The notes beneath the pieces are model-generated. The model was not told the origin of the DNA. It saw nothing but the letters and a program-made list of their open reading frames with translations, and did no database searches. Shown in pieces: positions 42,512 to 51,620 of a DNA stretch of 64,000 bases. The DNA is from Rhodobacter viridis. Lineage in GTDB: Bacteria; Pseudomonadota; Alphaproteobacteria; Rhodobacterales; Rhodobacteraceae. How positions within the stretch are numbered: the stretch's first letter is position 1; each line of letters starts with the position of its first letter. Both the position numbers and the translations under genes were made by a program. The DNA lies in the NCBI RefSeq assembly GCF_003217355.1, contig NZ_QJTK01000002.1, positions 186,001-250,000 on the forward strand, written 5' to 3'.

Positions 42512-45500
42512 ACCCGCGCAACCCCGCCACCGAACGGCAGGTTCAGGCCGCCGATCCTGCCGCCTCGACCTGGCTTGCCGCGAATGCCGGATCGGGCAAG
42601 ACAAAGGTGCTGACCGACCGCGTGGCGCGGCTGCTTTTGGCTGGAACAGAGCCACAAAAGGTTTTGTGCCTGACCTACACCAAGGCTGCTGCCGCCGAGA
42701 TGCAGAACCGGCTTTTGAAGCGCCTGGGAGACTGGGCGATGCTGCCGGATGCCGAGTTGCGGGCGCAATTGGGCGCGCTGGGTGAAGCCGGGGCGCTCGA
42801 TGCCGAGTCTTTGGCTCGTGCGCGGCGACTTTTCGCGCAGGCGATCGAGACGCCCGGCGGCTTGAAAATTCAGACCATCCATGCCTTCTGCGGTGCGCTG
42901 CTGCGGCGCTTCCCGCTCGAGGCCGGGGTCTCGCACGGGTTTGCCGAAATCGATGACCGCACCGCCGCGCGGATGCGCGAGGAAGTTCTGGAAGATATCG
43001 CCTCGGGGCCGGATCGGCCGATTTTCGACCGCTTCCTGCAATCGTTCACCGGCGCCGATCTGGCTGGCATGATCGGCGAAATCAGCCATGACAGAGACGC
43101 TTTTTTGCGTCCGGTGACCGAGGCGGATCTGCGCAAGGTTCTGGGCCTTGCCCCGGATCTGCGGTCAGACAGCTTGCCCGGCGCGGTCTTTCTGCCCGGC
43201 ACGGATCGGGTGATCGCCGATGCGATCCCGCTTTTGAAAACGCAATCGGCCACGATGAAGACACTGGCGGCGGAGCTGTCGCTGCTCGATCTTGTTGCGC
43301 CGGGGCCGGTGGATCTGGCCCGTCTCTCCGATCTTTGCCTCGTCAAGGATGGCAGTCGCGTCTCGGCCAAGCTCCTGACCAAGGGCGCCGTCGAGGCCTT
43401 TGGCCCCGATCTTGCCGAGGAATTCCTCGACTTGGCCGAGCGGGTGCGCTGGGCGCGGGAACAGGAAAACGCCCTTGCAACGCTCGCCCGGACGCGGGCG
43501 CTGCATGATTTTGCCCATGTGTTTCTGCCCACGCTCAAGCGCAAGAAGGCGCAGGGCGGCTGGCTTGATTTCGACGATCTGATCGAACGGGCGGGGGCGC
43601 TGCTTTCTGATCCGTCCGTGGCGCAATGGGTTCTGTTCCGGCTTGATGGCGGCATCGATCACATTCTGGTGGACGAGGCGCAGGACACCTCGCCCGGGCA
43701 ATGGCGGGTGATCGAGCGGCTGGCGGATGAATTCACCTCGGGCGATGGGGCGCGGGATAACCGTCGCACGATCTTTGTGGTGGGGGACCGCAAGCAGTCG
43801 ATCTATTCCTTTCAGGGTGCCGATCTGACCCATTTCGAGGCGATGAAGAGCCTGTTTTCGGCAAAGTTCGCGGCGATCTCGCGGCCGCTGCAGGATGCTG
43901 CGCTTCTGCATTCCTTCCGCTCGTCGCTGGCGATCCTGCGGCTGGTCGATCTGACCTTTCGCGGCGATCCGGCGCTGGCGCTGGGCGGTGCTCCCGAACA
44001 TCTGGCCTTCCATGAAACGCTTCCCGGGCGCGTCGATCTTTGGCCCGCCGTGCCGAAACCCGACAAGACCGAGCCCGAGGACTGGGATGACCCCGTCGAT
44101 CAGCCAGGCGCCGATACCGCCCCCGTGGTGCTGGCGCGGGCGATTGCCGCCGAGATCCGGGCGATGGTCGATGCCGGGGTGCAGCTTCCGGGCCGCGATG
44201 GCCCCCGGCCGGTAACGGCGGGGGATTTTCTGATCCTGGTGCAACGCCGCTCGGGGCTCTTTTACGAGATCATCCGAGCCTGCAAGGCCGTCGGGCTTGA
44301 GGTTGCGGGGGCGGATCGGCTCAAGCTTGGCGGCGAGCTTGCCGTCAAGGATATCGTCTCTGTTCTGGCCTTTTTGGCCACGCCCGAGGACGATCTGTCG
44401 CTGGCCGAGGCGCTGCGCTCGCCGCTTTTCGGCTGGAGCGAGGATCGGCTTTTCCGTCTTGCCCAGCCGCGCAAGGGCTATCTCTGGGCGGCGCTGCGTG
44501 AGGGAAGCGACGAAGCAACGCTGACGCTGTTGCGCGATCTTCTTGATCAGGCGGACTTCCTGCGGCCCTATGATCTGATCGAACGGCTTTTGACCCGCCA
44601 CGAAGGCCGCAAGCGTCTGGTGGCCCGGCTTGGCGCCGAGGCCGAGGAGGGGATCGACGCGCTGATCGCGCAGGCCTTGGCTTATGAACAGACCGAAGTG
44701 CCCAGCCTGACGGGCTTTCTGGTCTGGCTTGGTGCCGATGAAATCGAGATCAAGCGCCAATCGGACAGTGCCGGAACCGCGCTGCGGGTGATGACGGTGC
44801 ATGGTTCGAAAGGGCTCGAGGCGCCGATCGTGATCCTGCCCGACACGGCCAAGTTGCGCAATTCGCAGCGCGGCGAGGTGCTGTTGGCCGAGGGGCTTCC
44901 GTTCTGGAAATCCGCCGCGGCGACGATGCCGCCCGCGCTGTCCGAAGCTCAAGAGGAAATGCTGGAGCGACAAAAGCACGAGCGGTTGCGGCTGCTTTAC
45001 GTGGCGATGACCCGGGCCGAGAAATGGCTGATCGTTGCCACGACGGGCGACGAAGACGAGAGCGGCGAAAGCTGGCATGCGCTGATTTCCGATGGCATGA
45101 AAGCTGCCGGAACAGAGACGGTTTCGGCGCTTTCCGCGCCCTTGCAGGCGCTTGGTTCCGTGCAGCGCTTTTCGCATGGCGACTGGCCGGAAAATGGCAC
45201 TCCGAGCCGCAAGGCCGAGACGGCGCGGATCACGCTGCCGGACTGGGCGCGCGAGCGGGTTCCGCCTGCGATGCAAGCGGCAAAGGTGCTGTCGGCCTCG
45301 GATCTGGGCGGGCCGAAGGCACTGCCCGGGGAAACCGCGGAACTCTCCACCGAAGCCGCGATGTTGCGCGGGCGGCAGTTGCACCTGCTTCTGGAGCATC
45401 TGCCGCAATCCCCGGCCGAAACCTGGCCCGATCTGGCGCAGTCTCTGCTCGGTTTCGGCAGTGACAGAGCCTTTCCGGAGGAGATCGACGCCCTCCTGGC

Positions 45501-45873
45501 CCAAGCCCGCGCGGTGCTGCAAGCGGTCGAAAAGGCGGGGTTCCTTGGCCCTGATACCTTGGCCGAGGTGGAGCTGACGGCCGAGCTGCCGGAACTGGGC
45601 GGGCAACGGCTGCATGGCATCATCGACCGGCTGCAGGTCTCGCCCGACCGGATCCGCGTGCTCGATTACAAGTCGAATGCGGTCGTGCCGAAAACCGCCG
45701 ATCAGGTGCCGCTCGGGCTCTTGCGGCAGATGGCAGCCTATCGCTCCGCGCTGCGACAGATTTATCCGGGCCGCGCGATCGACAGTTTTCTGCTGTGGAC
45801 CGCGACGGGCGAGATCATGCCGTTGGGTGACACCCTGTTGGAGGATGCCCTGCGGTTGGCCACAGCATCTTGA
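42508..45873 (+). CDS. addA: ATP-dependent helicase-nuclease subunit AddA
   Basis: A 1121-residue UvrD-type superfamily 1 helicase with a C-terminal nuclease. Walker A AANAGSGKTKVLTDRV (about 26-41), motif Ia VLCLTYTKAAAAEM, motif II LVDEAQDTSPGQW, motif III VGDRKQSIYSFQGA, motif V MTVHGSKGLEAPIVIL and motif VI LLYVAMTRAEKWL are complete. The end contains VLDYKSN of the PD-(D/E)XK nuclease. AddAB loads RecA after double-strand breaks and takes the role of RecBCD. ATGA overlap with addB. Several copies of the dispersed AACAGAG-type motif fall in this gene (42645, 43091, 44356, 45111, 45464). Confidence 0.95.
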   Translation: MNPRNPATERQVQAADPAASTWLAANAGSGKTKVLTDRVARLLLAGTEPQKVLCLTYTKAAAAEMQNRLLKRLGDWAMLPDAELRAQLGALGEAGALDAESLARARRLFAQAIETPGGLKIQTIHAFCGALLRRFPLEAGVSHGFAEIDDRTAARMREEVLEDIASGPDRPIFDRFLQSFTGADLAGMIGEISHDRDAFLRPVTEADLRKVLGLAPDLRSDSLPGAVFLPGTDRVIADAIPLLKTQSATMKTLAAELSLLDLVAPGPVDLARLSDLCLVKDGSRVSAKLLTKGAVEAFGPDLAEEFLDLAERVRWAREQENALATLARTRALHDFAHVFLPTLKRKKAQGGWLDFDDLIERAGALLSDPSVAQWVLFRLDGGIDHILVDEAQDTSPGQWRVIERLADEFTSGDGARDNRRTIFVVGDRKQSIYSFQGADLTHFEAMKSLFSAKFAAISRPLQDAALLHSFRSSLAILRLVDLTFRGDPALALGGAPEHLAFHETLPGRVDLWPAVPKPDKTEPEDWDDPVDQPGADTAPVVLARAIAAEIRAMVDAGVQLPGRDGPRPVTAGDFLILVQRRSGLFYEIIRACKAVGLEVAGADRLKLGGELAVKDIVSVLAFLATPEDDLSLAEALRSPLFGWSEDRLFRLAQPRKGYLWAALREGSDEATLTLLRDLLDQADFLRPYDLIERLLTRHEGRKRLVARLGAEAEEGIDALIAQALAYEQTEVPSLTGFLVWLGADEIEIKRQSDSAGTALRVMTVHGSKGLEAPIVILPDTAKLRNSQRGEVLLAEGLPFWKSAAATMPPALSEAQEEMLERQKHERLRLLYVAMTRAEKWLIVATTGDEDESGESWHALISDGMKAAGTETVSALSAPLQALGSVQRFSHGDWPENGTPSRKAETARITLPDWARERVPPAMQAAKVLSASDLGGPKALPGETAELSTEAAMLRGRQLHLLLEHLPQSPAETWPDLAQSLLGFGSDRAFPEEIDALLAQARAVLQAVEKAGFLGPDTLAEVELTAELPELGGQRLHGIIDRLQVSPDRIRVLDYKSNAVVPKTADQVPLGLLRQMAAYRSALRQIYPGRAIDSFLLWTATGEIMPLGDTLLEDALRLATAS

Positions 45874-45925
45874 CGCGAGGCCGGGCCAGACCTAGCTTCC
45901 CACAACCCTCAATCTGGAGAATCCC

Positions 45926-46246
45926 ATGGCTACCGTCGCCGTCACCGATGCCACCTTTGACGCCGAAGTGCGCCAATCCGACCTGCCCGTTGTCGTCGAC
46001 TTCTGGGCGGAATGGTGTGGCCCCTGCAAGATGATCGGCCCGTCGCTGGAAGACCTGTCGACCGAGCTGGCCGGCAAGGTGAAGATCGTCAAGGTCAACG
46101 TCGATGAAAACCCCGACAGCCCGGCCACGCTGGGTGTGCGCGGCATTCCGGCGCTGTTCCTGTTCAAGAACGGTCAGGTCGTGTCGAACAAGGTCGGCGC
46201 TGCGCCGAAAGCCGCGCTGCAGGCCTGGATCGAAGCCTCGCTCTGA
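45926..46246 (+). CDS. trxA: Thioredoxin 1
   Basis: A 106-residue thioredoxin with the active site WAEWCGPCK (Cys31, Cys34), the cis-proline segment [12 protein letters not shown] and the C-terminal amphipathic helix. It is a general cytoplasmic disulfide reductant; in Rhodobacter thioredoxin 1 also affects photosystem gene expression. GGAGAATCCC precedes the start. A terminator follows, so it is probably a single-gene transcript or the end of the add unit. Confidence 0.97.
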   Translation: MATVAVTDATFDAEVRQSDLPVVVDFWAEWCGPCKMIGPSLEDLSTELAGKVKIVKVNVDENPDSPATLGVRGIPALFLFKNGQVVSNKVGAAPKAALQAWIEASL

Positions 46247-46267
46247 TCGCAGCGACATCGACTTCGG

Positions 46268-46289
46268 GGGCGCCTTCGGGCGCCCTTTT
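46268..46289 (+). terminator. Terminator after trxA
   Basis: GGGCGCC-TTCG-GGCGCCC (46268-46285) followed by TTTT: a 7-bp stem with an extra-stable UUCG loop and T tail, 21 bp after the trxA stop. Confidence 0.85.
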
Positions 46290-46358
46290 GCATGCGCGCC
46301 ATCGGTCATCTTGCAAGCCGCGCGCCTCCCGCACATATCTGCGCAAACGGAGGGCAAC

Positions 46359-46916
46359 ATGACCGACGAGAAATTTCCCGGCTGGCACGGCACGACGATC
46401 ATCGGCGTGCGCAAGGGCGGCCGCGTGGTGGTGGCAGGGGACGGGCAGGTGAGCCTTGGTCAGACGGTGATCAAGGGCACGGCGCGCAAGGTGCGCAGGC
46501 TCAGCCCCGGCGGGCGCGAGGTGGTGGCGGGCTTTGCCGGATCGACGGCGGATGCGTTCACGCTGCTCGAACGGCTCGAGAAAAAGCTGGAGGCGGCACC
46601 CGGTCAACTGGCGCGCGCCTGTGTGGAACTCGCGAAAGACTGGCGCATGGACAAATATCTGCGCAATCTCGAAGCGATGCTGATCGTCACCGATGGCGCC
46701 GATCTTTACGTCATCACCGGCGCGGGCGACGTGCTGGAGCCCGAACATGACGTGACCGCGATCGGCTCGGGCGGGAACTATGCCCTGGCTGCGGCGCGGG
46801 CGCTGATGGACAGCGAACATGACGCCGAAACGATTGCCCGCAAGGCGATGGCGATTGCCGCCGACATCTGCGTTTACACGAACGGCAACCTGACCGTGGA
46901 GAGCATCTCGAAATGA
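46359..46916 (+). CDS. hslV: ATP-dependent protease peptidase subunit HslV (ClpQ)
   Basis: A 185-residue N-terminal-nucleophile threonine protease. Unlike enterobacterial HslV, where the catalytic Thr directly follows Met, the family start here is [11 protein letters not shown] before [23 protein letters not shown], so about 11 residues must be removed to expose the catalytic Thr (about residue 12). This extended N-terminus is usual in alphaproteobacteria. Forms the double ring with HslU. ATG at 46359 follows GGAGGGCAAC. Stop overlaps hslU by 4 bp. Confidence 0.95.
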   Translation: MTDEKFPGWHGTTIIGVRKGGRVVVAGDGQVSLGQTVIKGTARKVRRLSPGGREVVAGFAGSTADAFTLLERLEKKLEAAPGQLARACVELAKDWRMDKYLRNLEAMLIVTDGADLYVITGAGDVLEPEHDVTAIGSGGNYALAAARALMDSEHDAETIARKAMAIAADICVYTNGNLTVESISK

Positions 46917-48214
46917 CGAGCCTTACCCCGCGCGAGATCGTGTCGGAACTTGATCGCTTCATCATCGGCCAGGCCGAGGCGAAACGCGCCGTCGCCGTGG
47001 CCCTGCGCAATCGCTGGCGGCGCCAACGCCTCTCGCCCGAGATGCGCGAAGAGGTCTATCCGAAAAACATCCTGATGATCGGGCCGACCGGCGTCGGCAA
47101 GACCGAGATCAGCCGGCGGCTTGCCAAGCTTGCAAAAGCCCCGTTCCTGAAGGTGGAAGCGACGAAATTCACCGAAGTGGGGTATGTCGGCCGGGATGTG
47201 GAACAGATCATCCGCGATCTGGTCGATGTGGCGATGGTCGAAACCCGCGAGCGGATGCGCGAGGAGGTCAAGGCCCGCGCCCACAAGGCGGCCGAAGACC
47301 GGGTGATCGAGGTTCTGGCCGGGACCGATGCCCGCGAGGCGACGCGGGAGATGTTCCGCCGCAAACTGCGCGATGGTGAACTCGACGACAAGCAGATCGA
47401 GATCGAGGTGGCCGATGCCGCCTCTGCGCCGCAGATGATGGCGGGCAATCCCGGCATGGAAATGCAGATGCAGGGCTTGCAGGATCTGTTCAAGGCCTTC
47501 GGTGCCAATCGCAAGACCCGGCGCAAGATGAGTGTCGCGGAAAGCTACGAGGTGCTGATTTCCGAGGAAGCCGACAAGCTTCTGGACGACGAGGCGGTGA
47601 AAACCGCTGCGATCGAGGCGGTCAGCCAATCCGGCATCGTCTTCCTAGACGAGATCGACAAGGTCGCTGCGCGGGCCGAAACCCGCGGCGCCGATGTCAG
47701 CCGCGAAGGCGTGCAGCGCGATCTGCTGCCGCTGATCGAGGGTACGACGGTTTCGACGAAATACGGGCCGGTGAAGACGGATCACATCCTGTTCATCGCC
47801 TCGGGGGCGTTCCATATCGCCAAACCCTCGGACCTGTTGCCGGAACTGCAGGGCCGTCTGCCGATCCGCGTCGAATTGCGGCCGTTGACCGAGGAAGATT
47901 TCGTCCGCATCCTGACCGAGACCGACAATGCCCTGACGCGCCAATACACCGCGCTGATGGCGACAGAGGAGGTCACGGTGACCTTCACCCCCGACGGCAT
48001 CGCGGCCTTGGCCCGGATCGCCGCCGAGGTGAACCGCTCGGTCGAAAACATCGGCGCGCGGCGGCTTTACACGGTGATGGAGCGGGTCTTCGAGGAACTG
48101 TCCTTCACCGCGCCAGACCGCTCCGGCGATCAGGTCACGGTGGATGCGGGCTTTGTCGAGCGGCACCTGGGCAGTCTGGCGCAATCCGCCGATCTGAGCC
48201 GCTACGTGCTCTGA
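46913..48214 (+). CDS. hslU: ATP-dependent protease ATPase subunit HslU (ClpY)
   Basis: A 433-residue AAA+ unfoldase that feeds substrates to HslV. Walker A is [15 protein letters not shown] (about 57-71); the pore loop is the GYVGRDVE block; the I-domain lies about 105-235; Walker B is IVFLDEIDK; the sensor and C-terminal tail DLSRYVL, which docks into HslV, are present. Coupled to hslV through ATGA. Heat-shock control is expected but I see no clear sigma32 promoter upstream of hslV. Confidence 0.96.
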   Translation: MTSLTPREIVSELDRFIIGQAEAKRAVAVALRNRWRRQRLSPEMREEVYPKNILMIGPTGVGKTEISRRLAKLAKAPFLKVEATKFTEVGYVGRDVEQIIRDLVDVAMVETRERMREEVKARAHKAAEDRVIEVLAGTDAREATREMFRRKLRDGELDDKQIEIEVADAASAPQMMAGNPGMEMQMQGLQDLFKAFGANRKTRRKMSVAESYEVLISEEADKLLDDEAVKTAAIEAVSQSGIVFLDEIDKVAARAETRGADVSREGVQRDLLPLIEGTTVSTKYGPVKTDHILFIASGAFHIAKPSDLLPELQGRLPIRVELRPLTEEDFVRILTETDNALTRQYTALMATEEVTVTFTPDGIAALARIAAEVNRSVENIGARRLYTVMERVFEELSFTAPDRSGDQVTVDAGFVERHLGSLAQSADLSRYVL

Positions 48215-48225
48215 GCACTGGCAGT

Positions 48226-48251
48226 CGGGGAGGCATGTGCTATCCTCCCCG
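48226..48251 (+). promoter_or_regulatory. Inverted repeat between hslU and the DUF900 lipoprotein gene
   Basis: CGGGGAGG (48226-48233) and CCTCCCCG (48244-48251) form an 8-bp stem with a 10-nt loop. There is no T-run, so it is a poor terminator. The left arm carries the only Shine-Dalgarno-like GGGGAGG before the gene at 48254. Confidence 0.4.
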
Positions 48252-48253
48252 GC

Positions 48254-49360
48254 ATGCAGATGCGTTTTCTACTCGTTGCCGTTTTCGTTGGTGTCATCAG
48301 TTGCTCCCCCCGGGGGGAGCTTGTCTATGCGCCGGACCACACGACACATATCCGGCAGGTTTTCGTCGGCTCGACCCGCGGGCTTGATCCCGAAACCGGG
48401 GCCGCGTTCGGCATCACCCGCAGCGAGACGCTGCAGCGGGCGCGGTTTGACGTTTCGGTGCCGCCCAACCATACGGCCGGGCAACTGCATTACCCGCTCG
48501 AGGGGCGCAAGGTCGATCCGCAGAAGGATTTTCTGGTCGCCGGGTCGCAGAAATACCCGGATGCCACCGCCTTTCAGACCGAACTGCGCCGCAGTCTGAA
48601 GGAAAGCGGCGGCGAGGCCGTCGTTTTCGTGCACGGGTTCAACAACACCTTTGCCGAGGGGCTCTATCGTCTGGCGCAGATGGGCGAGGATTTCGATCTG
48701 CCGAAGACGCTCGTCTATTACGCCTGGCCGTCGCGCGGGCATGTGCTGGGCTATGCCTATGACCGCGATTCCGCGATCTTTGCCCGCGACGGTCTGCGCG
48801 AGACGCTGCGCGAGCTTGACCGGGCCGGGGCGAAGCGGATCCTGCTCGTCGGGCATTCGATGGGGTCGTCGGTGACGATGGAAACCCTGCGCGACATCAC
48901 GCTTTCGGATGAAACTGAGATCCTGTCGCATCTGGCCGGGGTGATGCTGATCTCGCCCGATATCGACGTCGACATGTTCCGCGAACAGGCGCGCACCATC
49001 GGGCATCTGCCGCAGCCCTTCGTGATTTTCACCTCGCAAAAGGACAAGGCGCTGCGGCTTTCGTCGCGCATCGCGGGCGAGCGGGATCGGCTGGGCACGT
49101 TGCAAGACATCAGCCGCGTTGCCGATCTGAAAGTGACGATGATCGACACCGCGGCTTTCTCGACCGATGACGGGCATTTCAACGTCGCCAGCAACCCGGC
49201 GCTGATCCGGATGCTCGGCCGCACCGGGCAGTTGGCGAAGATCCTTGAAGGCGAGCAAAGCGGCAAGGGCAACCTTGCGACGGGCGTCGTGCTTTCGGTG
49301 CAGGATGCGACGCGGATCGTGCTCTCGCCGATCACCGCGCTGGGCGGCGGCACGAATTAA
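48254..49360 (+). CDS. DUF900 alpha/beta-hydrolase lipoprotein
   Basis: A 368-residue predicted lipoprotein: signal sequence MRFLLVAVFVGVISC with a lipobox-type VISC (cysteine about residue 17). The mature domain is a DUF900 alpha/beta hydrolase: oxyanion/His-Gly motif VVFVHGFNNTFAEG, nucleophile elbow LLVGHSMGSSVTMETL, and a late catalytic His in DDGHFNVASNP. Esterase or lipase activity is likely; the substrate is unknown. No good ribosome-binding site sits before the ATG. It converges with smr, the stops overlapping by 4 bp. Confidence 0.82.
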   Translation: MQMRFLLVAVFVGVISCSPRGELVYAPDHTTHIRQVFVGSTRGLDPETGAAFGITRSETLQRARFDVSVPPNHTAGQLHYPLEGRKVDPQKDFLVAGSQKYPDATAFQTELRRSLKESGGEAVVFVHGFNNTFAEGLYRLAQMGEDFDLPKTLVYYAWPSRGHVLGYAYDRDSAIFARDGLRETLRELDRAGAKRILLVGHSMGSSVTMETLRDITLSDETEILSHLAGVMLISPDIDVDMFREQARTIGHLPQPFVIFTSQKDKALRLSSRIAGERDRLGTLQDISRVADLKVTMIDTAAFSTDDGHFNVASNPALIRMLGRTGQLAKILEGEQSGKGNLATGVVLSVQDATRIVLSPITALGGGTN

Positions 49361-49959
49361 CGCATCCGGCGCAGATAGACGTAATAGGCGCCCGAGCCGC
49401 CGTGCTTCAGATGCGCCTCGGTCACCTGCATCACCACGGCGCCCAAGGGCGGCAGGCGCAGCCATTGCGGCACCTGATGGCGCAGCACGCCCTGACGCTG
49501 CGGAATCGGGCCATCATCCAGGCCGCGTTTGCCCTTGCCGGTGATCACCAGCGCGAGGCGACAGCCGCGTTCCTGCGCCGAGAGCAGAAAATGGATCAGC
49601 TCGGGATGCGCCTGCGACAGCGTCATGCCATGCAGGTCGATCTTCGCCTCGGGGTCCAGCTTGCCGCGGCTCATCTCGCGATGGGTCTTGCGGTCCATCA
49701 CGATCGGTTGGCGGTGCAGTTGCTCGGAAATCGAGGGCGCCAGATCCAGCCGCCAGGAAAGGTCCGCTGACTGCTGACCGACGCGGAAATCCTTCATCTC
49801 GAAGCGCGGCTTCTTTGGCGGATGATGCGGGTGCGGATGCGCGTTTTCAGGCTCTGTTTCGGCCGAAATCGGGGCGTGACGGTGCATCGCATGGGTGGTC
49901 GAGGCGACCTTTTCCCACAGCTCGCGATCCTCTGCCGACAGCAGCCGACGCCGTTTCAT
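49357..49959 (-). CDS. Smr (MutS2 C-terminal-like) domain protein
   Basis: A 200-residue protein with a basic N-terminus (MKRRRLLSAEDRELWEKVA), a low-complexity His/Pro linker (about 25-55) and a C-terminal Smr domain (about 110-200) with KIDLHGMTLSQAHPELIHFL and the nuclease-type LVITGKGKRG. Stand-alone Smr proteins are proposed DNA or RNA endonucleases acting in repair or ribosome rescue. It lies at the end of timA-mltA-smr with a 4-bp overlap to mltA, the same order as in other alphaproteobacteria. Confidence 0.88.
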   Translation of the reverse strand: MKRRRLLSAEDRELWEKVASTTHAMHRHAPISAETEPENAHPHPHHPPKKPRFEMKDFRVGQQSADLSWRLDLAPSISEQLHRQPIVMDRKTHREMSRGKLDPEAKIDLHGMTLSQAHPELIHFLLSAQERGCRLALVITGKGKRGLDDGPIPQRQGVLRHQVPQWLRLPPLGAVVMQVTEAHLKHGGSGAYYVYLRRMR

Positions 49960-50846
49960 GACCGCCTCCGCAGCATCACCATTCGCCCGCGGGTGTTCAC
50001 CGCCCCGGCCCGCGCGCCCGCTCCGGGCCCCGAGCCAAGGAAGATATCCCCGCGTCCCGGTCCCTTTATCGCCGAACCAATATCCTGCGCCACCAACAAT
50101 CGCGTGCCAAGACCCGGGCAGTCGATCCAGACCGGCGTGCCAAGCGCGATCACCTCGGGGTCGACGGCGAGCGAGCGTTCCGCCGTGACCGGCCGCCCGG
50201 TGGCACCAAGCGGGCCGCTTCCCTCGGGCAGATCAAGCGGGCGGAAGAACACATAGGAGGGGTTCGTCTCCAGCAGGTCTGCGACGGCTTCGGGATTTTC
50301 GGCACACCAGCGGCGGATCACCTCGGGCGTCATTTGGGCCGGATCAGAGACGATTCCGCGCCGGATCAGCTCTGCCCCGATCGAGCGATAAGGGTGCCCG
50401 TTCTTGCCGGCAAAGCCCAGCCGCAGCGTGCTGCCACCCTCGAACCGCAACCGGACCGAGCCCTGCACCTGCGCCAGAAAGGCCTCGATCGCGCTTTCGA
50501 CAAAGGCGATTTCGTGGCCAGTCAACAGGTTGCCCCGGCTGATCTCGGCCCGGCCGTGCCATAGGTGACCCGGCTGAAAATCCGGGGGCGGGCGATGCAG
50601 CGGGGCGGGAAAGCGGTCGCTGCAAGCACGCGCGGCGAGCAGTTCCGGTTCGTAATAGGCAGTGAAATGGGCGGTGCCCGGGGGCACGATCTCGACCGGC
50701 TCGAACAGAGTTTCGAATCGCGCGCGGGGCTGCAGTTCTGCCAGATCTGAACCGGAAAGCCCGATCAGATCGGCGGTCGTCGCAAAGACGGCCCAGGCCG
50801 CCGCGTGGTCCTCGTTGGCCCAACCGGGCAGGTCGGACCAGAGCAT
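49956..50846 (-). CDS. mltA: MltA-type lytic transglycosylase lacking a visible signal peptide
   Basis: A 296-residue protein with the MltA fold (AHFTAYYEPELLAAR, IGAELIRRGIV, ETNPSYVFFRPL) and the 3D domain (LAVDPEVIALGTPVWID, LLVAQDIGSAIKGPGRGDIFLG) containing the catalytic Asp. MltA cleaves murein to anhydro-muropeptides. The first Met (50846) starts directly in the mature-like domain (LWSDLPGWANEDHAAAW), so no export signal is visible. Upstream, the same frame reads GCC and then the timA TGA stop, so no longer native N-terminus exists unless the stop is read through. See findings. Confidence 0.88.
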   Translation of the reverse strand: MLWSDLPGWANEDHAAAWAVFATTADLIGLSGSDLAELQPRARFETLFEPVEIVPPGTAHFTAYYEPELLAARACSDRFPAPLHRPPPDFQPGHLWHGRAEISRGNLLTGHEIAFVESAIEAFLAQVQGSVRLRFEGGSTLRLGFAGKNGHPYRSIGAELIRRGIVSDPAQMTPEVIRRWCAENPEAVADLLETNPSYVFFRPLDLPEGSGPLGATGRPVTAERSLAVDPEVIALGTPVWIDCPGLGTRLLVAQDIGSAIKGPGRGDIFLGSGPGAGARAGAVNTRGRMVMLRRRS

Positions 50847-50849
50847 GGC

Positions 50850-51509
50850 TCAGCCGCCGGTGGCGACAAGCTGCCAGTTCGGATCGGGGCTGCCCATGAC
50901 GCGGGCAAAGGTCCAGCTGTCGCGTTGCTTGCGCGGGGACTTCGGATCGCCCTCGACCACCTGACCATTCGCATCGCGGGCGACCGAGATCAGCTCGCCG
51001 CCAAAGCGCACGGTCACCTCGGCCTCGCGGGTGCGTTCGTCGAAGCTCGCCTCGGTCAGCACCAGTTCGCGCAGACCAAGGAAATCCGCCTCGACCGTCA
51101 GGCCCTGCTGCTGCCGGTCGGCCACGGCGCTCTCGAACGCCTCCAGCACCTCGGGCGCGAGGAAGCGGCGCACCGTGGACAGATCGCCGCGCTCGAAGGC
51201 CATGAGGATCATTTCATAGGCGGCTTTCGAGCCTTGCAGGAAGGCGGCGACATTGAAGGACGGTTCGACGCGCTTCATCTGCGCCAGCGCGACGGCGGCA
51301 TCCGATCCCTCGGTCACATGGTCGATGATGTCGTGATCCGGTCCGCCCTCGATCACCTCGAAGGTCTCGGGGCCGCGCGGGCTCGGACGTTCGATCGGCG
51401 CGAAGTCGTCTTCGTAGCCGTCGCGCGTCCCCAGAACGCTCTTGAGCTTCAGGATCAGGAAGATCGCGATAGCGGCAAGAACGATCAATTGGAAGATGGC
51501 TGGGCTCAT
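50850..51509 (-). CDS. timA: Tim44-like membrane-anchored protein (TimA)
   Basis: A 219-residue protein with one N-terminal membrane segment (IFQLIVLAAIAIFLILKL, about 4-21), a charged linker and a Tim44-like C-terminal domain (from about 70: AFLQGSKAAYEMILMAFERGDLSTVRRFL). The bacterial TimA family is related to the mitochondrial import motor subunit Tim44; its bacterial role is envelope-associated but unclear. ATG at 51509 is used because the membrane segment starts there. Divergent from fxsA, and first of timA-mltA-smr. Confidence 0.87.
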   Translation of the reverse strand: MSPAIFQLIVLAAIAIFLILKLKSVLGTRDGYEDDFAPIERPSPRGPETFEVIEGGPDHDIIDHVTEGSDAAVALAQMKRVEPSFNVAAFLQGSKAAYEMILMAFERGDLSTVRRFLAPEVLEAFESAVADRQQQGLTVEADFLGLRELVLTEASFDERTREAEVTVRFGGELISVARDANGQVVEGDPKSPRKQRDSWTFARVMGSPDPNWQLVATGG

Positions 51510-51620
51510 GGGATTTTCCGCGGCGATGTTGACGATTGGAACCGGTGCTTCTCCCACTTATGTAAGGGAGCGGTGCATTCAAGTCCACCGACGCCCTTGT
51601 CCCACCCCCCGGAGGTTAGA

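Noticed and set aside
43165-45615. An 816-codon minus-strand frame opposite addA
   Set aside because: Shadow of addA, whose helicase motifs are complete; composition is typical of antisense high-GC frames.
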